Below are positions 1-8,270 of a stretch of DNA of 52,684 bases, piece after piece. The notes under the pieces are model-generated. The model had not been told where the DNA came from, did no database searches, and saw only the letters and a list, made by a program, of their open reading frames with translations. The position numbers were made by a program, and so were the translations under genes. This DNA is from Candidatus Eisenbergiella pullistercoris (GTDB lineage Bacteria; Bacillota; Clostridia; Lachnospirales; Lachnospiraceae), in assembly GCA_019115665.1 (NCBI GenBank), contig DXDD01000041.1, positions 1 to 52,684 of the forward strand, in the 5' to 3' direction. How positions within the stretch are numbered: position 1 is the stretch's first letter; each line of letters opens with the position of its first letter.

Positions 1-34
1 GTCAGGGCCTTTCCGCATTTCATACAGACGGACA

Positions 35-1165
35 TTACAGATCGACCACCTTTGCGCGGTAGACCTCACAGCCGAAGGGAGGCAGCTCCCGGATCACCGT
101 GGAATTTTCCACGCGGAAATCTTCCTTCGTCCAGACCTCGTGCATGTCCAGAGTCTTTCCGGTGGAGAAGCCAAGGCCGATCTCGTCCAGATTGAAGCGG
201 GCGGCGGCCTTCTCTTCGCTCAGGTTGAACAGGCCGATGGCAACGTCGCCGTTTTCCAGCTGGCGGGAGTAAATGACCATGTCGTCCCCGCTCCAGATGC
301 CGTTCAGCTTTACCGGCTGGCGGCAGGCCCTGTCCTGATTGATGGCAATGAGCTCGTCGTTGCAGAGGATCTCCTTCGTCGCTTCATTCATCTTCCGGAT
401 GTCGCAGCCGATCATCAGCGGGGAGCCGAGCAGCGCCCAGATGGAATAATGGGTCTTATACTGCGTATCCGTGCAGCCCTTCAGGCCCACGTTTCCCTCG
501 CCGTACATGCCCACGATCAGCATGTCCATGTCGTTAAAGCAGCCCACCCCGTTGTAGGGATGCAGCTTCTCCTGCTGCTTCGTCAGATCCTTTACGGATT
601 CCCAGGTATCGAAAATATCTCCGGTGGAACGCCACATGGAGGCCGCAGACGTTTTGATCCATTCGTGGGTCTGGTCGCTTCCCCAGGAGCAGGCGGAAAA
701 CAGGATGTCCCGTCCGCAGTTTTCCAGAGCCAGTCCCATCCTGCGGTAGAGATACTGGCCGTGAATGATGGGGCTGTGATAGCAGTAATCGTACTTCAGA
801 AAATCCACGCCCCACTCCGCAAAGGTTTTCGCGTCGATGAACTCATGCTCGAAGCTGCCCGGATAACCCGCGCAGGTCAGATTTCCGGCGCAGGAGTACA
901 TGCCGAACTTCAGCCCCTTACTGTGCACATAATCCGCCACAGCCTTCATGCCGTTCGGAAACTTCTCCGGATCCGGCACCAGCCTCTCATTTTCATCTCT
1001 GGTCTTTAAGGACCAGCAGTCATCGATGACCAGGTATTCATATCCCTTTGCCAGCAGTCCGCTCTCTGCCATCACGTCCGCCGTTTCCTTAATCAGTTCC
1101 TCATTGATGTTCGCCCCGAAGGTGTTCCAGGAATTCCACCCCATGGGCGGCGTCAGCTTTACCAT
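35..1165 (-). CDS. GH27 alpha-galactosidase (melibiase)
   Basis: Predicted to remove terminal alpha-galactosyl residues from raffinose-type or galactomannan oligosaccharides. The 376-residue protein opens with the family stretch PPMGWNSWN (residues 6-14). Asp126 in KYDYC fits the catalytic nucleophile and Asp183 in STGDI the acid/base. A C-terminal beta-sandwich region follows the barrel. There is no signal peptide, so it should act in the cytoplasm on imported sugars. The ATG is preceded by AAGGAGG with a 7-base spacer. It is a single gene here, with no transporter or regulator in view; the 34 bases beyond its stop show nothing. GH27 also contains alpha-N-acetylgalactosaminidases and beta-L-arabinopyranosidases, so family assignment is firm and substrate is inferred. 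Confidence 0.9.
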   Translation of the reverse strand: MVKLTPPMGWNSWNTFGANINEELIKETADVMAESGLLAKGYEYLVIDDCWSLKTRDENERLVPDPEKFPNGMKAVADYVHSKGLKFGMYSCAGNLTCAGYPGSFEHEFIDAKTFAEWGVDFLKYDYCYHSPIIHGQYLYRRMGLALENCGRDILFSACSWGSDQTHEWIKTSAASMWRSTGDIFDTWESVKDLTKQQEKLHPYNGVGCFNDMDMLIVGMYGEGNVGLKGCTDTQYKTHYSIWALLGSPLMIGCDIRKMNEATKEILCNDELIAINQDRACRQPVKLNGIWSGDDMVIYSRQLENGDVAIGLFNLSEEKAAARFNLDEIGLGFSTGKTLDMHEVWTKEDFRVENSTVIRELPPFGCEVYRAKVVDL

Positions 1166-1266
1166 ATTGTCTCCTCCTTGTTTTTTTGTTTCTATTTTAA
1201 GTTCCTGTTCCGTTTTCTGCTATGCAGATTGTTTCCTGTCATTGTATTTTTGTTTCCTTCGCGGTA

Positions 1267-1412
1267 TCTGATCGCACGGTATGCACAGCTCACTGCGATG
1301 CTGTTCGCTGCCCCTCTGCGCGGCCGCCCTCCGGGCTTATCTGATTGCGCGATACGCACAGCTCATGGCGACGCCGTTCGCTGCCCCTCCGCGCGGCCGC
1401 CCTCCGGGCTTA
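1267..1412. repeat. two tandem 73-bp GC-rich repeats
   Basis: Copy 1 is 1267-1339 and copy 2 is 1340-1412, directly abutting. They share long identical blocks, including GCGGCCGCCCTCCGGGCTTA, and differ at a minority of positions. They fill the gap between the alpha-galactosidase start and the thrS terminator, which otherwise holds no gene. The arrangement resembles a dispersed intergenic repeat, but copy number elsewhere in the genome cannot be seen from here. Confidence 0.8.
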
Positions 1413-1415
1413 TCG

Positions 1416-1453
1416 CGCAAAAGAAGCTGCCCGGCAGCGAAACCGGACAGCTT
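1416..1453 (-). terminator. thrS intrinsic terminator
   Basis: On the minus strand AAGCTGTCCGG (1443-1453) pairs with CCGGGCAGCTT (1424-1434), with one G-U pair, and is followed by TTCTTTTG. It lies 16 bases beyond the thrS stop. Confidence 0.85.
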
Positions 1454-1468
1454 TCCCTGAATTTCCCG

Positions 1469-3226
1469 TTATTCTTTTCCTTCTTCCACAACCTTCTGGA
1501 TAAAGGCGGCAAGCTCCTGGCTTCCCAGGTCGCCGTCGTCGCGGCTTCTGACGGAAACCGTTCCGGTCTCCTCTTCCTTCTGTCCCACGATGAGCATATA
1601 GGGCACCTTCTCCATCTGGGCGCTGCGGATCTTGTAGCCGATCTTTTCATCGCGCTGGTCCATCTCGCAGCGGATGCCGGCGTCTTTCAGTTTCTTTAAA
1701 ATCTCCTCTCCGAATCCAAAGAATTTCTCGGAGATGGGAAGCACCTTCACCTGCACCGGAGCCAGCCATACCGGGAACTTGCCCGCGTAATGCTCGATCA
1801 GAATGCCGATGAAACGCTCAAGTGCTCCATATACTACACGGTGGATCATGATCGGGCGATGCTTCTCGCCGTCCGCTCCCATATATTCCGCCTCAAAGCG
1901 CTGCGGAAGCTGGAAGTCGAGCTGGATGGTTCCGCACTGCCAGGTTCTTCCAAGGGAATCGGTCAGATGGAAATCAATCTTCGGGCCATAGAACGCGCCG
2001 TCTCCTTCATTCACCACATATCCTTTTCCGACCTCATCCAATGCCTTACGAAGCGCATCGGTTGCAATCTCCCAGTCCTCGTCGCTTCCCATGCTGTCTT
2101 CGGGTCTGGTGGACAGTTCCATATGATAGGTCAATCCAAAACGGCTGTAAACCTCGTCGATCAGGCGCATTACACCCTTGATCTCATCTGTAATCTGTTC
2201 GCGGGTCATGAAGATATGCGCATCATCCTGAGTGAAGCAGCGCACGCGCATCAGGCCGTGCAGCTGGCCGGACTTTTCATGACGGTGCACCAGTCCCAGC
2301 TCGCCGATACGAAGCGGCAGGTCACGGTAGGAACGGGGCTGGGATTTGTAAACCAGCATGCCGCCCGGGCAGTTCATGGGCTTCACCGCGTAATCCTCGT
2401 CGTCGATCACGGTGGTGTACATGTTTTCCCGGTAATGATCCCAGTGTCCGGAGGTCTCCCAGAGCTTCCGGTTCAGGATGATGGGCGTGGAGATCTCCTG
2501 ATAGCCCTCTCTGTCATGCAGTCTTCTCCAGTAATCGATCAGGATGTTCTTCAGCACCATTCCCTTGGGAAGGAAGAACGGGAATCCGGGGCCTTCCTCC
2601 ATGATGGTGAAAATGCCCAGCTCCTTTCCCAGCTTGCGGTGATCCCGCTTCTTCGCCTCCTCGATCCGGTCCAGATACTCCTTCAGCTGCTCCTTATCCG
2701 GGAAGGAGGTGCCGTAGATTCTGGTGAGCATCTTGTTCTTTTCACTGCCTCGCCAGTAGGCTCCCGCCAGGCTGGTGAGCTTGATCGCCTTCACATATTT
2801 GGTGTTGTCCAGATGCGGGCCCGCGCACAGATCCACGAACTCGCCCTGACGGTAAAAGCTGATCACCGCGTCCTCCGGCAGATCCTCGATCAGCTCCACC
2901 TTGTAGTCCTCGTTTCTCTCCTTCATGAAGGCAATCGCCTCATCTCTGGTAAGCGTGAAGCGCTCCAGCGGCAGACGCTCCTTCACGATCTTCTTCATTT
3001 CCTTTTCAATGGCGGAAAAATCCTCGCTGGAGATGGGCTCCTTGAACTCAAAATCATAGTAGAAGCCGTCTTCGATCGCCGGCCCGATCGCCAGCTTCGT
3101 GTCCGGATACAGGCGCTTTACCGCCTGAGCCAGAATGTGGGAGGTGGTGTGGCGGAAGGTCCACGCCCCGTCCTTCTCCGTAAATTCCTGTTCTCCTCTG
3201 CTTCCGTCCTTCAGAATCACATCCAT
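1469..3226 (-). CDS. thrS: threonyl-tRNA synthetase lacking the N-terminal TGS domain
   Basis: Charges tRNA-Thr in the cytoplasm. The 585-residue protein has the editing-domain signature HTTSH near residues 26-30 and CAGPH near residue 155. The class II core carries MNCPGG, RIGELGLVHRHEKSG and the zinc-ligand histidine in MIHRVV, and an anticodon-binding domain ends the protein. The usual ~60-residue N-terminal TGS domain is missing: only about 20 residues precede the editing domain, against about 640 residues in the common bacterial form. The ATG has AAAGGAGA 9 bases upstream, and the start is fixed by the T-box leader, so this is not a mis-called start. It is a single gene with its own leader and terminator. 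Function is certain. Confidence 0.97.
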   Translation of the reverse strand: MDVILKDGSRGEQEFTEKDGAWTFRHTTSHILAQAVKRLYPDTKLAIGPAIEDGFYYDFEFKEPISSEDFSAIEKEMKKIVKERLPLERFTLTRDEAIAFMKERNEDYKVELIEDLPEDAVISFYRQGEFVDLCAGPHLDNTKYVKAIKLTSLAGAYWRGSEKNKMLTRIYGTSFPDKEQLKEYLDRIEEAKKRDHRKLGKELGIFTIMEEGPGFPFFLPKGMVLKNILIDYWRRLHDREGYQEISTPIILNRKLWETSGHWDHYRENMYTTVIDDEDYAVKPMNCPGGMLVYKSQPRSYRDLPLRIGELGLVHRHEKSGQLHGLMRVRCFTQDDAHIFMTREQITDEIKGVMRLIDEVYSRFGLTYHMELSTRPEDSMGSDEDWEIATDALRKALDEVGKGYVVNEGDGAFYGPKIDFHLTDSLGRTWQCGTIQLDFQLPQRFEAEYMGADGEKHRPIMIHRVVYGALERFIGILIEHYAGKFPVWLAPVQVKVLPISEKFFGFGEEILKKLKDAGIRCEMDQRDEKIGYKIRSAQMEKVPYMLIVGQKEEETGTVSVRSRDDGDLGSQELAAFIQKVVEEGKE

Positions 3227-3250
3227 TTTTGCAGTCTCCTTTCCAAACTA

Positions 3251-3565
3251 AAATACCCTTAGAAAAACGGTCCTCCGTTCTTCTAAGGGTGCAGTCCTCA
3301 ATTCTCATGCGCGACGCACGGTTCCACCTTAACTTTTCACTTCAGATTCTTCCAAATCCTCATCCTTAACGCGGGTTCACGTCTGCACTTTCGGAAACGC
3401 TTCCTTAAATGACAGGATCAGATACCTGACAGAAAGCTGCTTCCTTCCTGCAGCGGCTCCGGAGCGGTCTTCCCCGTGCCCGGCATACAGGGACTTCCAG
3501 CGTTATGTCCCATTCTCTGGTCTATGCCCGCGGCAGGCTACTCTTTCCTTCATCGCCTTTTCGTT
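3251..3565 (-). promoter_or_regulatory. T-box riboswitch of thrS
   Basis: This is the leader of thrS on the minus strand. The conserved T-box AAGGTGGAACCGTGCG lies at 3315-3330; its TGGA would pair with the 3' end of uncharged tRNA having discriminator U. The terminator is CCCTTAGAA at 3281-3289 pairing with TTCTAAGGG at 3256-3264, plus an inner AACGG/CCGTT, then TATTTTAGTTT. The Stem I side shows GATGAAGGAAAGAGTA and an AGAGA motif. An ACC triplet (Thr) at 3466-3468 lies on the 3' side of Stem I where a specifier is expected, but I have not folded it. Known T-box biology implies read-through when charged tRNA-Thr is scarce. Confidence 0.93.
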
Positions 3566-3571
3566 ATCAGT

Positions 3572-3600
3572 ATACTAGCATCCGCAGAATTGAAAGTCAA
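3572..3600 (-). promoter_or_regulatory. thrS promoter (sigma-A type)
   Basis: TTGACT at 3595-3600 and TAGTAT at 3572-3577 on the minus strand, spaced by 17 bases, just upstream of the T-box leader. The promoter starts 45 bases past the spoVG stop. Confidence 0.8.
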
Positions 3601-3644
3601 CAACTTTTTGGGGATGGCAGCCATGCAGTTTCCAGTGTTTTGTC

Positions 3645-3920
3645 CTATGCCAGCTCCTCCGGCTCCTCCAGCGCCTGTTCATATCTGTCCAGAATGATGT
3701 TCTGGATGCTTTCCCTGGTCGCCTGGTTGATCGGATGAGCGATATCCCGGTATTCTCCGTCCGTGGCCTTTTTGCTGGGCATTGCAATAAACAGCCCTTT
3801 CTCGCCTTCAATTACCTTTATGTCGTGTACCACAAACTCATCGTCAATCGTAATGGATACGATCGCTTTCATCTTTCCTTCCCTGGTGATCTTACGCACA
3901 CGTACGTCTGTAATCTTCAT
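3645..3920 (-). CDS. spoVG: SpoVG regulator
   Basis: Small nucleic-acid-binding regulator (91 residues) involved in sporulation and septation control in Firmicutes. The sequence is typical from end to end: [10 protein letters not shown] at the start, then [15 protein letters not shown], the hallmark [10 protein letters not shown], and DIAHPIN. The acidic C-terminal tail is short. The ATG follows a purine-rich AAAGGGGGAAC site. It lies 20 bases after glgD in the same direction, with no promoter evident between them, so it probably rides on the glgC-glgD transcript. Confidence 0.95.
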   Translation of the reverse strand: MKITDVRVRKITREGKMKAIVSITIDDEFVVHDIKVIEGEKGLFIAMPSKKATDGEYRDIAHPINQATRESIQNIILDRYEQALEEPEELA

Positions 3921-3940
3921 GTGAGTTCCCCCTTTTATCT

Positions 3941-5059
3941 TCAGATGACATATCTTTCGTTTTTCTCAACCACAATCTTGATTCCATCTTCGCCCTTGTA
4001 ATAGGTATTGGCCCGGATCGTATCCCGGCTCTCTACGATGCAGTTCTCAATATGTGTGTTGTCGCCGATATATACGTCATTCAAGATAATGGAATTCTTG
4101 ATGTAGCAGTTATTGCCGATAAAGGATTTTTTGAAAATAACGGAATCCTCCACCGTTCCGTTGACGATGCAGCCGCTGGAAATCAGGCTGTTGGATACCT
4201 TTACGCCGACGTTGTACTTCGCGGGCGGAAGGTCGTCCACCTTGGAATAGATATCCGGATACTGACGGAAGAAATAGTTCCGGATCTCCGGCTTCAGGAA
4301 ATCCATGTTGGCGGCGAAATAGTCCTCCACCGATGCGATATTGCGCCAGTATTCCTTAATCTTATAGCCGTAGATCCTCTTCTGATTCTTATAGCGGATC
4401 AGGATATCCTTAACGAAGTCGTACCGGTCCTCCATCGCGCAGCGCTCGATCATCTCGATCAGAAGCCTTCTGCGGATCACATAGATGCCGCAGGAGATCG
4501 TGCTGGACTTTGCCACGATGGGCTTCTCCTCAAACTCCTCGACCCTGCTGTCCTCATTCATCTTGATGGTGCCGTAGCGCTCCAGATTGGTCCCGGCGGG
4601 CATCTCCTTGCAGACGATGGTGATATCCGCCTTCTTGTCAATGTGATATTCCAGAACCTTATTATAATCCATCTTGTACACGCAGTCGCCGGAGGCGATG
4701 ACCACATAGGGCTCATGGCTGCTCTTTAAGAAGGAGAGGTTCTGATACATGGCGTCCGCCGTTCCTCTGTACCAGAAGCTGTTGTCCGCCGTCACCGTAG
4801 GGGTGAACAGGAACAGGCCGCCCTGCTTGCGCCCGAAGTCCCACCACTTGGAGGAATTCAGATGCTCGTTCAGGCTTCTGGCGTTGTACTGCGTGAACAC
4901 GCCGACCTTCTGGATATGAGAGTTGGTCATATTGCTGAGCGCGAAGTCGATGCTTCGGTAGCTGCCCGCGATCGGCATAGCCGCGATAGCCCTTTTCCGG
5001 GAAAGCTCCTTCATCCTGTGGTTGTTGCCGCCGGCCAAAATAATTCCTATCGCTCTCAC
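3941..5059 (-). CDS. glgD: glucose-1-phosphate adenylyltransferase subunit GlgD
   Basis: Second subunit of ADP-glucose pyrophosphorylase in glycogen synthesis. The 372-residue protein starts with a nucleotidyltransferase fold ([31 protein letters not shown]) and ends with a left-handed beta-helix of hexapeptide-like repeats. Relative to GlgC, the glycine-rich substrate loop is degenerate ([11 protein letters not shown] instead of [11 protein letters not shown]), as is usual for GlgD, which mainly modulates GlgC. The start is GTG, overlapping the glgC stop as GTGA (5056-5059), which indicates translational coupling and a mixed oligomer. Confidence 0.94.
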   Translation of the reverse strand: MRAIGIILAGGNNHRMKELSRKRAIAAMPIAGSYRSIDFALSNMTNSHIQKVGVFTQYNARSLNEHLNSSKWWDFGRKQGGLFLFTPTVTADNSFWYRGTADAMYQNLSFLKSSHEPYVVIASGDCVYKMDYNKVLEYHIDKKADITIVCKEMPAGTNLERYGTIKMNEDSRVEEFEEKPIVAKSSTISCGIYVIRRRLLIEMIERCAMEDRYDFVKDILIRYKNQKRIYGYKIKEYWRNIASVEDYFAANMDFLKPEIRNYFFRQYPDIYSKVDDLPPAKYNVGVKVSNSLISSGCIVNGTVEDSVIFKKSFIGNNCYIKNSIILNDVYIGDNTHIENCIVESRDTIRANTYYKGEDGIKIVVEKNERYVI

Positions 5060-6330
5060 TTTTCCTCACCTGCCTTAATGATAGATTTTCCGCCGGGAAG
5101 GATCCCGTCCGGGTAGTCCGCGCTCTCCGTCACGCCGAAAACGACCGTGTTCTTCCCGATGGAAACGCCCTTGGGGATCACGCTCTTTTCCCCCACGGTG
5201 GCGATGCCGCTGTTGTAAATGTGAGGGGCGATATCGTTCTCGGCCTCTTCGCCGATTCCCAGCTTCACGCCGTCTCCGATGGAAACATTCTCCGCCACGA
5301 TGGCCTTGTTCAGCTCGCAGCCTTCTCCCACCACCGTATTGTTCATCACAATGGAATCCCGGATCACGGTTCCCTTCCCGACCACCACGCCGCAGCCGAT
5401 GACGGAATTGTAGATCTGTCCGGCGATCTCGCTCCCCTCGCCGACGATGCTCCGCTCGATCACACCCTCCGGAGCGATGTACTGAGGCGGAAGGATCTCG
5501 CTCTTGGTGTAGATCTTCCAGTATTCCTCATACAGGTTGAACTCCGGCACGATATCGATCAGCTCCATATTGGCTTCCCAGTAGGAATTCAGGGTTCCCA
5601 CATCCTTCCAGTAGCCGTTAAATTCATACGCGTACATCGGTGCTCCATTTTCATGGCAGTAGGGGATGACATGCTTTCCGAAATCCAGGTTGGGCTGGGA
5701 TGACCTGGCGATCAGAGCTTCCTTCAGCGTCTTCCAGTTGAAGATATAGATGCCCATGGAAGCCAGATTGCTTCTGGGATTTGCAGGCTTTTCCTCAAAG
5801 TCCGTGATCTTTCCGTTCTCGTCCGTGATCATGATGCCGAACCGCTTCGCTTCCTCCATCGGCACGGGCATGACCGCGATCGTGCATTCCGCGTTATGCT
5901 GCTTGTGGTAATCCAGCATCACCTCGTAATCCATCTTGTAGATGTGGTCTCCGGACAGGATCAGAACATAATCCGGGTTAAAACTCTCCATATAGTCGAT
6001 GTTCTGATATATGGCATTCGCCGTTCCGGTATACCACTCGCTGTTCTCGCTCTTCTCATAAGGGGGAAGGACGGTAACGCCGCCGATATTCCGGTCCAGA
6101 TCCCAGGGAATGCCGATCCCGATATGCGTATTCAGCCGCAGCGGCTGATACTGGGTAAGCACCCCCACCGTATCCACACCGGAATTGATACAGTTGCTCA
6201 GCGGAAAGTCTATGATCCGGTACTTCCCGCCGAAGGATACCGCCGGCTTCGCAACCTTGGAAGTCAGGACGCCCAGTCTGCTTCCCTGACCGCCTGCCAG
6301 CAGCATCGCAATCATTTCTTTCTTTACCAT
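5056..6330 (-). CDS. glgC: glucose-1-phosphate adenylyltransferase catalytic subunit GlgC
   Basis: Makes ADP-glucose from ATP and glucose-1-phosphate, the committed step of glycogen synthesis. The 424-residue protein has the intact catalytic loop [14 protein letters not shown] near the N-terminus, then [19 protein letters not shown], the sugar-phosphate site around [10 protein letters not shown], and FEEKP. A C-terminal beta-helix domain follows. The start ATG has GAGGTGAT upstream. It is the first gene of glgC-glgD-spoVG. Other glycogen genes (glgA, glgB, glgP) are not in this window. Confidence 0.97.
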   Translation of the reverse strand: MVKKEMIAMLLAGGQGSRLGVLTSKVAKPAVSFGGKYRIIDFPLSNCINSGVDTVGVLTQYQPLRLNTHIGIGIPWDLDRNIGGVTVLPPYEKSENSEWYTGTANAIYQNIDYMESFNPDYVLILSGDHIYKMDYEVMLDYHKQHNAECTIAVMPVPMEEAKRFGIMITDENGKITDFEEKPANPRSNLASMGIYIFNWKTLKEALIARSSQPNLDFGKHVIPYCHENGAPMYAYEFNGYWKDVGTLNSYWEANMELIDIVPEFNLYEEYWKIYTKSEILPPQYIAPEGVIERSIVGEGSEIAGQIYNSVIGCGVVVGKGTVIRDSIVMNNTVVGEGCELNKAIVAENVSIGDGVKLGIGEEAENDIAPHIYNSGIATVGEKSVIPKGVSIGKNTVVFGVTESADYPDGILPGGKSIIKAGEEK

Positions 6331-6369
6331 GTCATCACCTCATGTTCCTGCATCACGTATTGCATAGAT

Positions 6370-6420
6370 TTACGTACATTTACGTAAGAAGATTATAACA
6401 CAGGGCTGTACAAAAGTGAA
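6370..6420 (-). promoter_or_regulatory. glgC promoter with downstream dyad
   Basis: Minus strand TTCACT (6415-6420) and TATAAT (6392-6397), spaced 17 bases. Just downstream, over the expected transcription start, is an inverted repeat TTACGTA-CATT-TACGTAA (6370-6387), a plausible operator. The whole 6331-6637 gap holds only this promoter, the murC promoter and AT-rich sequence; I see no gene in it. Confidence 0.75.
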
Positions 6421-6576
6421 TAATTATTTACAGTTTCTTTCAGCGAAAATGGGCAAATTTAGTAGAAAATTTACATATTTCTTTTCCCGCCATTTCCCTT
6501 CTTGTGTGTTTTTAATAGTTTTGCAGCCTTCTTTTCCCGGGCTTTTTCTTGTATTTTCAACAAAAAAAATTCCCTA

Positions 6577-6605
6577 TTGGTTTTTTGGCCCGCAGTGCGT
6601 ATAAT
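6577..6605 (+). promoter_or_regulatory. murC promoter
   Basis: TTGGTT at 6577-6582 and TATAAT at 6600-6605, 17-base spacer. The murC ribosome binding site AAAGGAAGG follows at 6621-6629. Confidence 0.8.
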
Positions 6606-6637
6606 ACATATCAGAACGAGAAAGGAAGGTTATTTCC

Positions 6638-8038
6638 ATGTCGCAGATACAGGATATTTATCAGGTAGATTTCAGCCGTCCGATCCATGTCTATTTCATC
6701 GGCATCGGCGGCATCAGCATGAGCGGTCTTGCGGAGATCCTGCTTTCCGAAGGCTTTACCGTGTCCGGCTCGGACTGGAGCCGCACGCCGCTGACCGAAC
6801 GTCTGGAAAGCCAGGGGGCCGCCGTCCACTACGGCCGGCCGCAGAAGGCGGAAAACATCGAGGACGATGTGGATCTTGTGGTCTATACCGCCGCCGTCCA
6901 TCCAGATAACCCGGAATATCAGGAAACCCTGCGCCGGCAGCTCCCGCATCTCACCCGCGCCCAGCTTCTGGGGCAGATGATGAAGAACTACCGGCTGCCC
7001 GTCGCCGTCAGCGGAACCCACGGAAAAACCACCACCACCTCCATGATCGCCGAGATCCTGGTCGCGGCGGACACGGATCCCACCATCTCGGTGGGCGGCG
7101 TGCTGAAGGACATCGGCGGGAATATCCGTGTGGGATCCTCGGAGCTTTTTGTGACGGAGGCCTGCGAATATACCAACAGCTTCCTGAGCTTTTTCCCCAG
7201 GGTGGGCATCATCCTGAACGTGGAAGAGGATCATCTGGACTTTTTTAAAGACCTTGACGATATCCGCTCCTCCTTCCGCCGGTTTGCGCAGCTCATCCCT
7301 GAGGACGGCCTTCTTATTATAAATGGTTCCATCCCGCGGCTTTCTGAGATCACGGAGGGGCTTTCCTGCCGCGTTGTCACCTTCGGTCCCTCTCCGGAAA
7401 ACGACTACTTCTTCACGGACATCACCCATGACGACATGGCGCGCGCCTCCTTTACGCTGCGTTTTCACGAAAAAGACCTTCCCGTCCGCCTCGGAGTGCC
7501 GGGCGAGCACAACATCGCCAACGCGGCGGCGGCTCTGGCCCTGGCGGATTATCTGGGGCTGGATATGGAAGGGGCGGCGGAAAGCCTGCACGGCTTTACC
7601 GGAACCGACCGGCGTTTTGAATACAAGGGCGAGCTGCACGGCGTCACCGTCATCGACGATTACGCCCATCATCCCACGGAGATCGAAGCGACCCTGAAGG
7701 CCGCGGCCGATTACCCCCACCGGACCCTCTGGTGCGTGTTTCAGCCGCATACCTACAGCCGCACGAAAGCCTTTTTCCACGATTTTGCGCGCGCCCTTTC
7801 CCATGCGGACCGGGTGATCCTTGCGGACATCTATGCTGCGCGGGAAACCGATACCCTGGGCGTCAGCTCGGCTCTGCTCTGCCAGGAGATCCGGGATCTG
7901 GGAACGGACTGCCATTATTTTCCTTCCTTTGAGGAAATCGAAAAATTTATCCTGGAAAATTGCATCCCCGGCGACCTGTTGATAACTATGGGGGCCGGAA
8001 ACGTTGTAAACATTGGAGAAGACCTTCTGGGACAATAG
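6638..8038 (+). CDS. murC: UDP-N-acetylmuramate--L-alanine ligase MurC
   Basis: Adds L-alanine to UDP-MurNAc, the first peptide step of cell-wall precursor synthesis, in the cytoplasm. The 466-residue protein has the N-terminal Rossmann region YFIGIGGISMSGLAE (from about residue 19), the ATP loop GTHGKT (126-131), the central Mur ligase domain ending at GEHNIANAAAALALA, and a C-terminal domain with DDYAHHPTEI. The start ATG is supported by AAAGGAAGG. Length is normal. The stop overlaps the beginning of the DnaA-box cluster, which starts on the next base. Confidence 0.97.
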   Translation: MSQIQDIYQVDFSRPIHVYFIGIGGISMSGLAEILLSEGFTVSGSDWSRTPLTERLESQGAAVHYGRPQKAENIEDDVDLVVYTAAVHPDNPEYQETLRRQLPHLTRAQLLGQMMKNYRLPVAVSGTHGKTTTTSMIAEILVAADTDPTISVGGVLKDIGGNIRVGSSELFVTEACEYTNSFLSFFPRVGIILNVEEDHLDFFKDLDDIRSSFRRFAQLIPEDGLLIINGSIPRLSEITEGLSCRVVTFGPSPENDYFFTDITHDDMARASFTLRFHEKDLPVRLGVPGEHNIANAAAALALADYLGLDMEGAAESLHGFTGTDRRFEYKGELHGVTVIDDYAHHPTEIEATLKAAADYPHRTLWCVFQPHTYSRTKAFFHDFARALSHADRVILADIYAARETDTLGVSSALLCQEIRDLGTDCHYFPSFEEIEKFILENCIPGDLLITMGAGNVVNIGEDLLGQ

Positions 8039-8142
8039 TTATCCACAATATCCACATTTTTCATGTGTATGAAAGATGTGGATATTCTTTTCCGTTTTAC
8101 CTGGATTTTACACAAAAATCCACATTTTCCACAGTATCCACA
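8039..8142 (+). promoter_or_regulatory. cluster of DnaA-box-like 9-mers
   Basis: One perfect DnaA box TTATCCACA (8039-8047) is directly followed by ATATCCACA (8048-8056). An inverted copy TGTGGATAT lies at 8077-8085. Three more abut each other: AAATCCACA (8116-8124), TTTTCCACA (8125-8133) and GTATCCACA (8134-8142). Most differ from consensus by one base. The next genes encode the DnaD and DnaI-type initiation proteins. There is no dnaA or dnaN here, so this is read as a DnaA-binding regulatory or titration site, not the chromosomal origin. Confidence 0.75.
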
Positions 8143-8151
8143 ATTTGCCGG

Positions 8152-8175
8152 AAAGCCCGCAGCTGCCGGGTTTTT
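8152..8175 (+). terminator. possible murC terminator
   Basis: Short GC-rich hairpin, CCCG...CGGG within GCCCGCAGCTGCCGGG, followed by TTTTTC. The stem is short, so this is only moderately convincing. Confidence 0.45.
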
Positions 8176-8207
8176 CAGCAAAATGACGGTTCCTTTTTTA
8201 AGGGGCG

Positions 8208-8218
8208 TATGATATAAT
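8208..8218 (+). promoter_or_regulatory. dnaD promoter, extended -10
   Basis: TGATATAAT (TATAAT at 8213-8218, extended TG at 8210-8211) lies about 50 bases before the dnaD start. No good -35 hexamer is visible at the usual distance, so it may need an activator. It lies downstream of the DnaA-box cluster. Confidence 0.6.
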
Positions 8219-8270
8219 GCACTTGCTTAAAATGTGAGTGGATTTTACATAGTGGAAAACAGGTGAGATT

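Noticed and set aside
1267..1412. Coding sequence in the tandem repeat
   Set aside because: Several frames are open through it only because of composition; there is no ribosome site or family match.
1790..3262. Long plus-strand frame opposite thrS
   Set aside because: Mirror frame; the minus strand is an unmistakable ThrRS.
6611..8035. Long minus-strand frame opposite murC
   Set aside because: Mirror frame of MurC with no family resemblance.
8039..8265. The chromosomal replication origin
   Set aside because: There is no dnaA, dnaN or recF nearby and the site lies between murC and dnaD; a regulatory or titration cluster is the safer reading.
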